The notes under the pieces: model-generated | Told to the model about the DNA's origin: nothing | Databases searched by the model: none | The model's input: the letters and a program-made list of their open reading frames with translations, nothing else | Position numbers and translations under genes: made by a program | Part shown: piece by piece, positions 16,332 to 24,878 of the stretch | Position numbering within the stretch: the stretch's first letter is position 1 | Layout: each line of letters opens with the position of its first letter | Assembly: GCF_001027285.1 (NCBI RefSeq) | Contig: NZ_CP011509.1 | Coordinates: 1,620,501-1,684,500 of the forward strand | Direction of reading: 5' to 3' | DNA from: Archangium gephyra | GTDB taxonomy: Bacteria > Myxococcota > Myxococcia > Myxococcales > Myxococcaceae | DNA length: 64,000 bases

Positions 16332-17624
16332 GTGCTCGCTCAGGCGCTCCTGCTCGTTCCCCTGCTCTGTGCCGCTCCCCCGGAGCGCGTGGAGCTCGTC
16401 TTCGGGGGAGATGTCATTCCCCATGGTGAGGTGAAGGAGGCCGCGGCGGACCACGCCCGCGCCGACTCCGGGGATGCCGGCCCCGCCCGCTCGCTCAACC
16501 ACGAGGGCTGGGACCATGTCTTCGGGCCCATCGCCGACGTGCTGCGCTCGGCGGACGTCGCCATGGTGAACCTGGAGACGCCCATCAGCGGCAATCCGCT
16601 CGCCCGCACCGCGCCCCTGCTCTTCGACGCGCCGCCCGCCATGCTGCACGCGCTGGCCACCGCCGGGGTGGATGTCGTGTCCACCGCGAACAACCATGTC
16701 TTCGACCAGCGCCGCGCCGGGGCCGAGGCCACGTGGAAGCACCTGGCCGAGGCCGGCCTCCGGAGCGTCGGTACGGGCCCCTCGGAGGCCGCCGCGTGGG
16801 AGCCCCTCATCGTCGAGAAGCACGGAATGCGCATCGGCTTCCTGTCCTTCACCCGGTGGCTCAACGGCGCCCGCAACCCCGAGGAGCCGGAGACCTCGCC
16901 CCACGTCGCGTATGTGCCCTATCGCGGCAAGGTGAAGGGGAGCTGGCAGTCCCCCGAGGCGGCCGTGGAGCTGGTACGGGCCGCGGCCCGGCGCTGTGAC
17001 GCGCTCATCGTCGCCATCCACTGGGGCGTCGAGTACTCGCACACGCCCAATCCGGAGGACCGCAAGCTGGCCCGCGCCCTGCTGGAGGCCGGCGCGCTCG
17101 CCATCATCGGCCACCATCCCCACGTGCTGCAGCCCGTCGAGTCGTACCGCACCTCCTCCGGACGGGACACGCTCGTGGCCTTCTCGCTGGGCAACCTCAT
17201 CGCCAACCAGGATCGGCACTACGTCCATGGCCGGCGGATGGAGGCGGATGGCACCAAGCGCGACTCCGTGCTGCTGCGCTTCTCGCTCACCCGTCCCCAG
17301 CCGGGCGCGCCCGTGTCGCTCGAGGGCGTGGCCGTGTTGCCGGTGTGGATCGAGAACAACCACTATGTCGCGCGCGGCCGTGACCGGGTGCCGCGCCACA
17401 TCCAGCCCGTGCTGATCGACGAGGAGCTGCGGGCCATCCACGAGCGGCTCCTGGCGCTCTCGGCCCGGGCGCTCACCCAGCCGCGCGAGGTCCGCCAGGA
17501 GCGCACCACGCTCGAGCGCCGGCTGGACATGGCCCGGTACCGGCGCGAGCTCATCCTGCGCATCACCCGGCCTCCCGGCTCCGACGTGGGTTCGACGGAG
17601 TCCGGGAGGCGTCCCGCGGGTTAG
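16332..17624 (+). CDS. CapA-family (poly-gamma-glutamate synthesis type) metallophosphatase
   Basis: 430 residues from a GTG; an N-terminal hydrophobic stretch (LAQALLLVPLLCAAP) suggests export. CapA-family metal-site motifs are present: VFGGDVIPHG near residue 25, VNLETPI, STANNHVFDQ, IVAIHWGVEY, IIGHHPHVLQPVE and VAFSLGNLI. In Bacillus, CapA takes part in export or anchoring of poly-gamma-glutamate, and the fold is a calcineurin-like phosphoesterase. No capB/capC partner is nearby, so the substrate is unknown. Its last 4 bp overlap the convergent lipoprotein gene. Confidence 0.9.
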   Translation: MLAQALLLVPLLCAAPPERVELVFGGDVIPHGEVKEAAADHARADSGDAGPARSLNHEGWDHVFGPIADVLRSADVAMVNLETPISGNPLARTAPLLFDAPPAMLHALATAGVDVVSTANNHVFDQRRAGAEATWKHLAEAGLRSVGTGPSEAAAWEPLIVEKHGMRIGFLSFTRWLNGARNPEEPETSPHVAYVPYRGKVKGSWQSPEAAVELVRAAARRCDALIVAIHWGVEYSHTPNPEDRKLARALLEAGALAIIGHHPHVLQPVESYRTSSGRDTLVAFSLGNLIANQDRHYVHGRRMEADGTKRDSVLLRFSLTRPQPGAPVSLEGVAVLPVWIENNHYVARGRDRVPRHIQPVLIDEELRAIHERLLALSARALTQPREVRQERTTLERRLDMARYRRELILRITRPPGSDVGSTESGRRPAG

Positions 17625-18049
17625 TCCCTGGGCTGCGTCTGCGGGCGCACGTTCGGCGGAGACACGGTGTCCTCGTCCACCTGACCCTCGTTGTGGTCGA
17701 GCCCCTCGTCGTTCACGCCCGGTTGGAGGACGCCCTCGTCCTCGTCGCGCACGTCGTCCTGTCCGGTGCCACCCGCACCGCCGGTGCCGGGCTCATCCAG
17801 GAAGTCCTCGTCGGTGCCCGTGCCGCCCGTATCGCCCGTATCGCCCGTGTCGCCCGGGCCCACGGAGCCGCCGGTGCCGGGCTCGTTCAGGACGTCGTCC
17901 TGGGTGGTGTCCTCGTCCTGTTGCTGCTGCTGTTGCAGGAGATCCTGCGGGCGGGGCTCGGCTTCCGCGCGCGTGCATCCGGCGCCCAGGGCCACGGAGC
18001 CGGCGAGCAGTCCCGCCAGCATGAGTCGCGTTGTCCTCTGTCCAGCCAT
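17621..18049 (-). CDS. Acidic Gly/Asp-repeat lipoprotein
   Basis: 142 residues. The ATG at 18049 has GGAGC 8 nt upstream. Signal peptide and lipobox end at GAGC (Cys25). A polyglutamine run of six (residues 39-44) follows, then acidic low-complexity repeats: DDVLNEPGTGG, GDTGDTGDTGG and EDFLDEPGTGG. No folded domain is apparent. Possibly a flexible, negatively charged surface spacer or Ca-binding tail. The CAG-type run and the 9-bp GATACGGGC-type repeats are prone to length change. Confidence 0.75.
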   Translation of the reverse strand: MAGQRTTRLMLAGLLAGSVALGAGCTRAEAEPRPQDLLQQQQQQDEDTTQDDVLNEPGTGGSVGPGDTGDTGDTGGTGTDEDFLDEPGTGGAGGTGQDDVRDEDEGVLQPGVNDEGLDHNEGQVDEDTVSPPNVRPQTQPRD

Positions 18050-18272
18050 CGTTCCAGCTCCTTTCAGGGGGATGGGCCGCTTGAAGCCGGAACGTGGGCA
18101 CGCGAGCCCGGAGCCCGCAGGAGGCGCCTGCCCTCCCGGGTGCTCCCCGTCCGCGCGGCGGAGAGGGGACGCCCCTGGTTGGGGGGGCTTGCACGACCCA
18201 TGGAGCAAGTCCCTAGGCGCGGGTTGGCCTCTCGGGTAATGTCCTCCAACGTCTCTTTGGACGTCACGCACC

Positions 18273-18674
18273 ATGGTCTCGAAACGTACCCCCCCGCCCC
18301 CCTCGCAGCAGCGCATGGATGACAAGCTGGCCCTCGCCCTGGGGGCCGCGGCGCGCGCCGCCCGGTTGCGCGCGGGGCTCACCCAGGCGGAGGCGGCCGA
18401 GAAGGTGGGTCTGGCCCCGGGTGTCTACGGCCGCATCGAGCGCGGGGGGATGATGCCCAGCGTCCCCACCCTCCGGCGGCTGAGCATCGTCCTGAAGATT
18501 CCCTCCGACACCCTGTTGAGCCTGAGTCACTCGGAGGTGACGGCGTGGGTGGACTCGCTGCCCGCCCGGGAGGAGCGCTCCCCGGATTTGCGGCGGCTGT
18601 CGCGCTCGTTGCGCAACCTGTCCCCGGCCCAGCTCAAGGTGCTCAACGTCATCGCCACGGCGCTCACCCGCTGA
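18273..18674 (+). CDS. XRE-family helix-turn-helix regulator
   Basis: 133 residues from an ATG. An XRE/Cro-type helix-turn-helix lies at about residues 22-78: GAAARAARLRAGLTQAEAAE, then KVGLAPGVYGRIERGGMMPS, then LRRLSIVLKIPSDTLL. A C-terminal helical tail (about 85-133) has no recognisable ligand domain. It ends 64 bp before the first prenyltransferase gene on the same strand, so it may regulate or be co-transcribed with that operon. Confidence 0.9.
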   Translation: MVSKRTPPPPSQQRMDDKLALALGAAARAARLRAGLTQAEAAEKVGLAPGVYGRIERGGMMPSVPTLRRLSIVLKIPSDTLLSLSHSEVTAWVDSLPAREERSPDLRRLSRSLRNLSPAQLKVLNVIATALTR

Positions 18675-18738
18675 GTCCCGGGTCGGGACAGCTCGACCGA
18701 CCTGATTGGGGAGGTTGGCCGTGTTGGAGGTTGCGTCG

Positions 18739-19674
18739 ATGAGCCCCGCGGCGCGCTGGTGGTACGCCCTCAAGCCGGCGAGCTGGCCGAAGGTGCTCGT
18801 GCCCGCGCTGTTCGGCCAGGCCGTGGGCGCGGCCGCCGCCGGCCAGGTGTCGCTGGGGGCGCTCGGCTTCGGCGTGCTGTGGATGCTGGCCGACGTCTCC
18901 TTCATCGTGCTGCTCAACGACTGGGGAGATCGCGAGGTGGACACCCTCAAGCGCCGCATGTTCCCCCAGGGCTGCTCGCCCAAGACGATTCCCGACGGCA
19001 TCCTCCCCGCCAGGGCCGTGCTCCTCGCGGGCCTCGGGGCCGGTGGGGGGGCGCTGCTGCTGGCGTGGGGCGCCGGGCTCGCGCTGGGGCGGCCGTTGCT
19101 GCTGCCGCTGGCCGCGCTGGGCCTGCTCGTCTTCGCCGCCTACACGCTGCCTCCCCTGCGGCTCAACTACCGGGGCGGGGGCGAGCTGCTGGAGATGGTG
19201 GGCGTGGGAGGTGTGCTTCCCACGCTGCATGCGTATGCCCAGTGTGGCCAGTGGGCCCCCGCGTGGTGGGTGTCGCTGGCGCCGGGCCTGCTGGTGTTGT
19301 CCCTGTCGAGCGCCCTGGCCAGCGGGCTGTCCGACGAGGAGAGTGATCGCGCCGGAGGCAAGCGCACCTTCACCACCTCGTGGGGCAACGCGGTGGTCCG
19401 CCGGGGGACGGAGGTGTCCCTGGGGACAGGGGTGCTGCTGTGGCTCGCGGCGTCCTGTCTGGCCGAGGACGCACCGCCCCTCGGGGTGGTGGTGCCGGCC
19501 GTGGTGCTCGCATTACCTTTCACCATGCGTCTGGTGAGGAGGAGCCCGTCCGCGGTGACGAATGCCTTCGGTGCGCAGTCGGCCTATAAGGCGGAGCTCC
19601 ACCGTGCCATCTGGTGGGGAACGTTGACACTGTCGGCGGGTGTGCTCGCCGCGGGGCTGGGAGGGTGGAAGTGA
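18739..19674 (+). CDS. UbiA-family prenyltransferase, first paralog
   Basis: 311 residues from the ATG at 18739 with GGAGG 8 nt upstream. It has about nine membrane helices and both Mg-binding Asp motifs of UbiA enzymes: N60-D61-WG-D64-REV-D68 and D199-EES-D203. UbiA proteins transfer prenyl groups to aromatic rings, heme, lipids or lycopene ends. YRGGGELLEMVGVGGVLP is shared almost exactly with the second paralog at 20393. It overlaps the next gene by 4 bp. The acceptor substrate is unknown. Confidence 0.88.
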   Translation: MSPAARWWYALKPASWPKVLVPALFGQAVGAAAAGQVSLGALGFGVLWMLADVSFIVLLNDWGDREVDTLKRRMFPQGCSPKTIPDGILPARAVLLAGLGAGGGALLLAWGAGLALGRPLLLPLAALGLLVFAAYTLPPLRLNYRGGGELLEMVGVGGVLPTLHAYAQCGQWAPAWWVSLAPGLLVLSLSSALASGLSDEESDRAGGKRTFTTSWGNAVVRRGTEVSLGTGVLLWLAASCLAEDAPPLGVVVPAVVLALPFTMRLVRRSPSAVTNAFGAQSAYKAELHRAIWWGTLTLSAGVLAAGLGGWK

Positions 19675-20396
19675 GAAGACTTCCGGAAGACATCCTCGCC
19701 GGGCTGGAGCCCCTGTCCCCCCTGCTGGGAGAGGCGGTCTCGCTCGACACGAGCCGGCCGCGCGCGCTGCTGCCCGTGGAGCTGGCGGCCCGGCTGATGG
19801 AGGGGGACGCCGGGGAAGAGAAGGCACGGGCCTTCGCCCAGGGCCTGGGCGAGGTGGTGCGGGCGCTCGCGGAGGATTTTCCGGAGAACATCTTCTGGGA
19901 CCTGGACTTCCTGGCCTGCCGCATGTGGAACGCCGGGGGGCCCGAGGCGGTGCTCGGCTTCGCGCGGCGGGTGGTGACGCTGTGCCGGGGCTTCGGCAAC
20001 AAGTCGCAGCTGCGCTTCCGCTACGCCCATGACTTCCTGTACGGCTATGACTGGGCCCGCTGGGTGGTGCGCCAGCCGGAGAAGCGCGCGGCCATCGGCC
20101 CCTTCGACCTGGCCTTCTTCGACTACCTCGAGGGCCGGCTCCAGACGCTCGTCGAGCTCATCGCCGACGACGACGGCAAGTACGGCAAGCTCCAGGGCCA
20201 GGAGTTCCGCAACCCCTTCACCTTCTGCCGGGAGCCTCGCGAGGAGGCGCACCTGCACCAGGTGCTCGCCCAGGCGGACTTCATTCCCGTGAAGGCCTGG
20301 CGCTTCGATGGGGACTGCCGCTGGGACCTTCCCTTCACCGACCTGCGCACCGAGGCCGCCCGGCGCCTCGGGCTGGCGCGCGAGGCCACCTCGTGA
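19671..20396 (+). CDS. Conserved-looking protein of unknown family between two prenyltransferases
   Basis: 241 residues from a GTG overlapping the previous stop (GTGA), with GGGAGGG upstream. Unrecognised. It is soluble, without signal peptide or membrane helix, and rich in aromatic and charged residues that look catalytic or structural: FPENIFWDLDFLACRMWN, FGNKSQLRFRYAHDFLYGYD, GPFDLAFFDYLEGRLQ and WRFDGDCRWDLPF. Four-base overlaps on both sides with the UbiA genes imply coupled translation and a shared pathway. It could be an enzyme acting before or after prenylation. Confidence 0.8.
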   Translation: MRRLPEDILAGLEPLSPLLGEAVSLDTSRPRALLPVELAARLMEGDAGEEKARAFAQGLGEVVRALAEDFPENIFWDLDFLACRMWNAGGPEAVLGFARRVVTLCRGFGNKSQLRFRYAHDFLYGYDWARWVVRQPEKRAAIGPFDLAFFDYLEGRLQTLVELIADDDGKYGKLQGQEFRNPFTFCREPREEAHLHQVLAQADFIPVKAWRFDGDCRWDLPFTDLRTEAARRLGLAREATS

Positions 20397-21301
20397 AGGA
20401 CGGCGGGGGCACGCTCCGGGCCTGGCTCCAGGCCTCGCGGTTTCCCTCGCAGTCCTACCTCGCGCTGCCCCTGCTGCTCGGGCAGGCCGTCGCGGTGTAC
20501 CCGCGCGGCGGGGGGCTCGACGTGGGGACGCTGGTGGCCGTGCAGCTCTTCGGGGTGCTCGACCAGCTCTTCATCGTCTACGCCAATGACCGGGCGGACC
20601 TGGAGACGGATCGCCGCAACCAGACGGCCACCCTCTTCTCCGGGGGCTCCCGCGTGCTCGTCGAGGGCCGGCTCTCGCCCCGTGCGCTCGGACTCGCCGC
20701 CGGGGTGTGCGCGGGCGCGCTGCTGGCCCTGTCGGTGGGGCTGGCGGTGCTCCGGGGCGCGCCGCTGCTCGTGCCGCTGGCGGTGGCGGCGCTGGGGCTG
20801 CTGTGGGCCTACAGCTATCCGCCGCTCCGGCTCTCGTACCGGGGCGGGGGCGAGCTGCTGCAGATGGTGGGCGTCGCTGGCGTGCTGCCGCTCTATGGGT
20901 ATGTCGCGCAGGGCGGGGACCCGGGGCGCTTTCCCTGGGCGCTCGTCGTGCTGCTGCTGCCCACGCACCTCGCCTGTGCCATCGCCACGGCGCTGCCCGA
21001 CGAGCCCTCGGACCGGGAGAGCGGCAAGCTCACGTTGCCGGCACGTGTGGGGGGCGAGCGGGCCGCCTGGGTCATCGTGTTGCTCAATGGCCTCACCGTG
21101 GCGCTGGCGCCGTGGGGCCTGCGCGTCCTGGGCCTGAGCGCGGGCCTGGGGCTGCTGGTGCCGGTGGTGGCCACGCTCGTGGTGCTCCTGGTGCGTCCCG
21201 CGCCGCCCGGCTCCCTGCGCGTGCAGGTCCGTGTCGCCGCCGCCATCACCGCCACGCTGGCCACGGTCGCGCTTCCCCTCCTCGCCCTCGTGCGCACCTG
21301 A
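20393..21301 (+). CDS. UbiA-family prenyltransferase, second paralog
   Basis: 302 residues from a GTG overlapping the previous stop. It is a polytopic membrane protein with two Asp motifs: N65-D66-RA-D69-LET-D73 and D203-EPS-D207 (SDRESGKLT). The YPPLRLSYRGGGELLQMVGV segment aligns with the first paralog, showing an old duplication. MenA-like in general plan. Two paralogs could modify two ends of a symmetrical substrate or carry out successive prenylations; the substrate is not known. Confidence 0.88.
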   Translation: MKDGGGTLRAWLQASRFPSQSYLALPLLLGQAVAVYPRGGGLDVGTLVAVQLFGVLDQLFIVYANDRADLETDRRNQTATLFSGGSRVLVEGRLSPRALGLAAGVCAGALLALSVGLAVLRGAPLLVPLAVAALGLLWAYSYPPLRLSYRGGGELLQMVGVAGVLPLYGYVAQGGDPGRFPWALVVLLLPTHLACAIATALPDEPSDRESGKLTLPARVGGERAAWVIVLLNGLTVALAPWGLRVLGLSAGLGLLVPVVATLVVLLVRPAPPGSLRVQVRVAAAITATLATVALPLLALVRT

Positions 21302-21308
21302 GCACGCC

Positions 21309-22013
21309 ATGACGTATGAGTTCCTGGTGATGGCGCTGCTGTTCCTGGTGCCGGGTGCCATCTTCTGGCTCGTGCGCGCGGACCTGCGCTGGCTGATGCG
21401 CAGGGCGATGCTGGCCTCGCTCCCGTTCGCGGCCACCGAGTGGTTGTTCTATCCGGAGTACTGGACGCCGCGTTTCCTGTTCGGCCTGGCGGATCGCATC
21501 GGCTTCGGCGTGGAGGACGTGCTCTTCGTCGCCGGGCTCGGGGCCTTCTCCTCCTGCGCCTACGCGGTGGCGTTCCGCCAGACGGTGGTGCCCCGGGGCA
21601 GCGGCACGCGGCCCTGGTTCCGGGCGGCGGGGGGCATCGCGGCCATGCTGGCCTTCACGGGGCTGCTGCTCGCGGTGGGCGTGCCCATCCTCTACGCGGC
21701 GGTGGCGGCGATGGGCGTGGGCACCCTGGGCGTGCTGGGGGTGCGCCCGGACCTGGTGCTCCCGAGCCTGCTGGGCGCGGTGCTCTCGTGCGTCATCTAC
21801 CTGGGGCTGTGCCTGCTCTTCGAGCGGCTGGTGCCCGGCGTCTTCGAGCGCACGTGGCGGCCGAGCCTGCTGCTGCGCGGCCATTTCCTCGGGGTTCCGC
21901 TGGATGAGCTGCTGTACGGAGCCGGCGCGGGCCTCGCCGCGACAGCCTTTCCAGCGTGGGCCTTCCGGTTCGCGTTCGCGCCGCTGCCGCGTCCGGGCTC
22001 GCGCTCAGGGTAG
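21309..22013 (+). CDS. Lycopene-cyclase-domain membrane protein
   Basis: 234 residues from the ATG at 21309, 7 bp after the UbiA stop. Six to seven membrane helices form two half-domains: IGFGVEDVLFVAGLGAFSSC near residues 64-83, and LGVPLDELLYGAGAGLAATA near the C-terminus. These are variants of the acidic PxE(E/D)xxF motif of heterodimeric-type lycopene cyclases (CrtYc/CrtYd) and related carotenoid end-group enzymes. With two UbiA enzymes, the set resembles in outline the C50 carotenoid systems (lycopene elongase plus cyclase), but no phytoene synthase or desaturase is present here. It converges with the aminotransferase gene (9-bp overlap). Confidence 0.7.
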   Translation: MTYEFLVMALLFLVPGAIFWLVRADLRWLMRRAMLASLPFAATEWLFYPEYWTPRFLFGLADRIGFGVEDVLFVAGLGAFSSCAYAVAFRQTVVPRGSGTRPWFRAAGGIAAMLAFTGLLLAVGVPILYAAVAAMGVGTLGVLGVRPDLVLPSLLGAVLSCVIYLGLCLLFERLVPGVFERTWRPSLLLRGHFLGVPLDELLYGAGAGLAATAFPAWAFRFAFAPLPRPGSRSG

Positions 22014-23195
22014 CGTGTCCAGGCTGGCCATGAGCCGGTCCACCTCGGCCAGCGTGTTGTAGTGCAGCAGCGAGACGCGCACCGCGCCCTCGGGCATGAG
22101 GCCCAGCGCCTGCATGGCCAGCGTGGCGTAGTAGTGGCCCGCGGCCACGCCCACCCCGCTACGGGCGAGGTGCTCGGCCACGGCGCGCGGCGGGACACCC
22201 TGCACGTTGAAGCAGAAGGTGGCCACGCGGCCCTTGGGCTCGGGGATGCCGTAGAGGCGCACGCGCTTGTGGGCGCGCAGCCGCTCCAGCGCGGACTCCA
22301 GCAGCGGACGCTCCAGGGACTCGATGCGGCGGAAGGCCTGCTCCAGCCCCGCGCGCCCGGGCTGCCCGCCGCCGAGCACCTCGCGCACGTAGCGCAGCGA
22401 GCCCAGCCAGCCCGCGAGGCCCTCGTGGTTGGCGGTGCCGGGCTCGAACTTCTGCGGGCTGTCCTCGGGGACGAACCACAGCTTGTCCGCGGGCAGGCGG
22501 GACAGCAGCTCGTGGCGCACGTACAGGCAGCCCAGGTGGGGGCCGAAGACCTTGTAGGGCGAGAAGACGGCGAAGTCCGCGCCCCAGGCCTTCACGTCCG
22601 GCAGCTGGTGCGGGCTGGAGTGCACCGCGTCCACGATGAGCCAGGCGCCCACGGAATGGGCGAGCGTGGCGGCGGCCGTCACCTCCGGCGCGGTGCCCAC
22701 CGAGTTGGCGGCGGCCGTCACCGCGACGAGCCGGGTGCGCGCGGTGAGCAGCGGGCGGAGCTCGGCCAGCTCCAGCCGGCCCTCGGGCCAGCGGGCCTTC
22801 CACGGCTTCACCACCACGCCCTGGGACTCCAACCAGCGCCAGGGGCTGGCGTTGGACTCGTGCTCGAGCTCCGAGATGATGACCTCGTCACCGGGCTGGA
22901 AGATGCGGGAGAAGGCGCGCGAGAGCTGGAAGGTGAGGGCGGTGGCGCTGGTGCCGAGCATCACCTCCTCGGGCAGACAGTTGAGGAACTCGGCGGTGGC
23001 GGCGCGGGCCTGGGCCTTCACCTCGGTGGCGCGCACGGAGGCCGGGTAGGGCTGGCCCACGTTGCAGCTCCCCTGGGTGAGGAAGTGCGTGATGGCGTCG
23101 ATGGTATGCGAGGGCACCTGGGCGCCAGCGGCGTTGTCGAGGTAGCTGAAACCCGACCGCAAGGCGGGGAAGTGCTCGGCGAAGGGGGAAGTCAT
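22005..23195 (-). CDS. Cysteine-desulfurase-like class V aminotransferase
   Basis: 396 residues from the ATG at 23195. A PLP-dependent fold-type I enzyme: SYLDNAAGAQVP at the N-terminus, ISELEHESNASPW, WLIVDAVHSSPH with the cofactor Asp, and FSPYKVFGPHLG with the Schiff-base Lys. LARSGVGVAAGHYYA near the C-terminus is typical of the cysteine-desulfurase-like subfamily rather than NifS/IscS. A conserved active-site Cys loop like that of SufS is not obvious, so sulfur transfer is uncertain. Substrate unknown. Confidence 0.88.
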   Translation of the reverse strand: MTSPFAEHFPALRSGFSYLDNAAGAQVPSHTIDAITHFLTQGSCNVGQPYPASVRATEVKAQARAATAEFLNCLPEEVMLGTSATALTFQLSRAFSRIFQPGDEVIISELEHESNASPWRWLESQGVVVKPWKARWPEGRLELAELRPLLTARTRLVAVTAAANSVGTAPEVTAAATLAHSVGAWLIVDAVHSSPHQLPDVKAWGADFAVFSPYKVFGPHLGCLYVRHELLSRLPADKLWFVPEDSPQKFEPGTANHEGLAGWLGSLRYVREVLGGGQPGRAGLEQAFRRIESLERPLLESALERLRAHKRVRLYGIPEPKGRVATFCFNVQGVPPRAVAEHLARSGVGVAAGHYYATLAMQALGLMPEGAVRVSLLHYNTLAEVDRLMASLDTLP

Positions 23196-23282
23196 GGAGC
23201 GCGCAGCATAGCCGCCCAGGCCTCCGGCTGCTCGCCATGGCACTGGAAGCGGCCCTGACGCACCGGTACGTTCCCGCGCCGC

Positions 23283-24317
23283 ATGCGAGTCATCACCCAG
23301 CGGGCCTTTGGCGGAGTCGAGCAGTTGGTGGAGGAGGACTGGCCCCTGCCGGTGCCGGGCCCGGGCGAGGTCCGGGTGCGCATCCGGGCGGCCTCCTTCA
23401 ATCCGGTGGACGTCCTCTACCGGCGGGGAGGCTTCGGAGGCCGGCTGCCGCAGGTGCTGGGACGGGACCTGTCGGGCGTGGTGGACGCACTGGGCGAGGG
23501 CGTGACGGGACTGGCGGTGGGGGAGGAGGTGTTCTGCTACCGGGCGGGGCAGGGCAGCAATGGCTCACACGCGGAGTACACGTGCGTGCCGGCGGTGCTG
23601 ATGGTGCCCAAGCCGAGGCGTCTGGGATTCGCCGAGGCGGCCGCGCTGCCCGTGGTGGCGCTCACGGCCTGGCAGTGTGTCACGCGGGCCCGGGTGCGGC
23701 GGGGCGAGGCCGTCTTCGTCGCGGGAGGCTCGGGCGGCGTGGGCTCCATGGCGCTTCAACTGTTGCACCACCTCGGAGCCCACCCCGTGCTCACCACGGC
23801 CGGCAGTGACACGAGTGCTGAGTACCTGGTGAAGCACCTCGGCGTGGAGCCGGGCCACATTCTTCGCTACCGCGGGCGGACGCCGGAGCAGTGGCTCGCG
23901 GACGTGCTGGCGATGAATGGAGGGCAGCCGGTGCCGGTGGCCCTGGATTTCGTCGGGGACAGCATGAAGGAGCTGTGCTTCGCCGTGTCGGCGGTGGACG
24001 GGCGGGTGGTGTCCATCGTCGAGGAGCCGGCGGACTCGTCCTTCAACCTCTGGGACGAGACGCGCAGCCCGCTGATCCTGCGCTCGCTGGAGTTCCACTT
24101 CATCCAGCTCGGGGCCCGGGCCCGGTACGCGCCGCGCGAGACGTGGACCGTGTATCGCGAGCAGCTCGAGGCGATCCGCGGGCTCCTCGAGGAGGGCGCG
24201 CTGAAGCCACCCGCGGTGCGCGGTGTGGGCCCGCTGTCGGCCGCCACCGCACGCGAGGCCCACCGCCTGCTGGAGGAGGGTCGCGTGCAGGGCAAGCTCG
24301 TCATGGAGTGCGGTTGA
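23283..24317 (+). CDS. Quinone-oxidoreductase-like MDR family protein
   Basis: 344 residues from an ATG. Medium-chain dehydrogenase/reductase without zinc: MRVITQRAFGGVEQL, the substrate-binding NPVDVLYRRGG, GRDLSGVV, and the NADPH-binding VFVAGGSGGVGSMALQLLHH. It lacks the structural-zinc cysteines of alcohol dehydrogenases. It likely reduces quinones or enones with NADPH in the cytoplasm. Isolated between convergent and divergent neighbours. Confidence 0.9.
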   Translation: MRVITQRAFGGVEQLVEEDWPLPVPGPGEVRVRIRAASFNPVDVLYRRGGFGGRLPQVLGRDLSGVVDALGEGVTGLAVGEEVFCYRAGQGSNGSHAEYTCVPAVLMVPKPRRLGFAEAAALPVVALTAWQCVTRARVRRGEAVFVAGGSGGVGSMALQLLHHLGAHPVLTTAGSDTSAEYLVKHLGVEPGHILRYRGRTPEQWLADVLAMNGGQPVPVALDFVGDSMKELCFAVSAVDGRVVSIVEEPADSSFNLWDETRSPLILRSLEFHFIQLGARARYAPRETWTVYREQLEAIRGLLEEGALKPPAVRGVGPLSAATAREAHRLLEEGRVQGKLVMECG

Positions 24318-24350
24318 GCGGTGGGTGCGGCTGAGCGGTGAAGGACTGCC

Positions 24351-24878
24351 TCAGTGCATCGCCGCGCCGGACTCGTCGAGGTTCACCTTCTCGTTCTCGC
24401 CGGGGCGGTACGGCTCGCCGGTGAGCACGCCCTTCACGAAGCCCACGAGCTGCACCATGCGCTTGTTGGGCGTGTCCCAGAACTCCGCCTTGTTCACCGT
24501 CACGCACAGCAGGGCGAGCTCGGGGTCATCCACGCCCTGCGGGAACCAGGCCTTCAGCGTGGGGTTCCACAGCTCGCGCGCCTTCTCCTTGTCGAGCACC
24601 AGCCGGGCCACGCCGCTCACCGACACGTAGCGGTCCTTCGCCGTGTCCGCGTACGACAGGCTCACGTGGCTGTCGCGCTCCACCTCGTCCACCTTGGGCG
24701 AGTGCTCCCGGGTGAAGAACCACAGCTGTCCGTCGAAGTCCCGGTCGTGCGTCCACATGGGCCGGCTGCGCAGCGTCCCGTCCTCCTCCACCGTCGTCAT
24801 CATCGCGACCTTGATGCCGTGGATGAGCTCGCCCAGGTGCACGACAGGGTCCTTCTTGTCCGTCTTCTTCGTGGTCAT
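24351..24878 (-). CDS. Pyridoxamine-phosphate-oxidase-like (general stress protein 26) protein
   Basis: 175 residues from the ATG at 24878, preceded by GGGAGGCAGGA. A split-barrel FMN-binding fold: IHGIKVAMMTTVEEDGTLRS, RPMWTHDRDFDGQLWFFT, HVSLSYADTAKDRYVSVSGV and LCVTVNKAEFWD. This is the pattern of general stress protein 26-like flavoproteins, usually of unknown substrate. Convergent with the MDR gene, 33 bp apart. Confidence 0.9.
   Translation of the reverse strand: MTTKKTDKKDPVVHLGELIHGIKVAMMTTVEEDGTLRSRPMWTHDRDFDGQLWFFTREHSPKVDEVERDSHVSLSYADTAKDRYVSVSGVARLVLDKEKARELWNPTLKAWFPQGVDDPELALLCVTVNKAEFWDTPNKRMVQLVGFVKGVLTGEPYRPGENEKVNLDESGAAMH

Noticed and set aside
16248-17441. N-terminal extension of the DUF2254 frame upstream of 16247
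   Set aside because: It is the antisense shadow of the CapA-family gene, and the protein would begin with His/Gly/Arg-rich nonsense.
17918-17940. Phase-variable CAG-type microsatellite in the acidic lipoprotein gene
   Set aside because: The polyglutamine codons are mixed and the run stays in frame for any multiple-of-three change, so it cannot switch the gene on or off.
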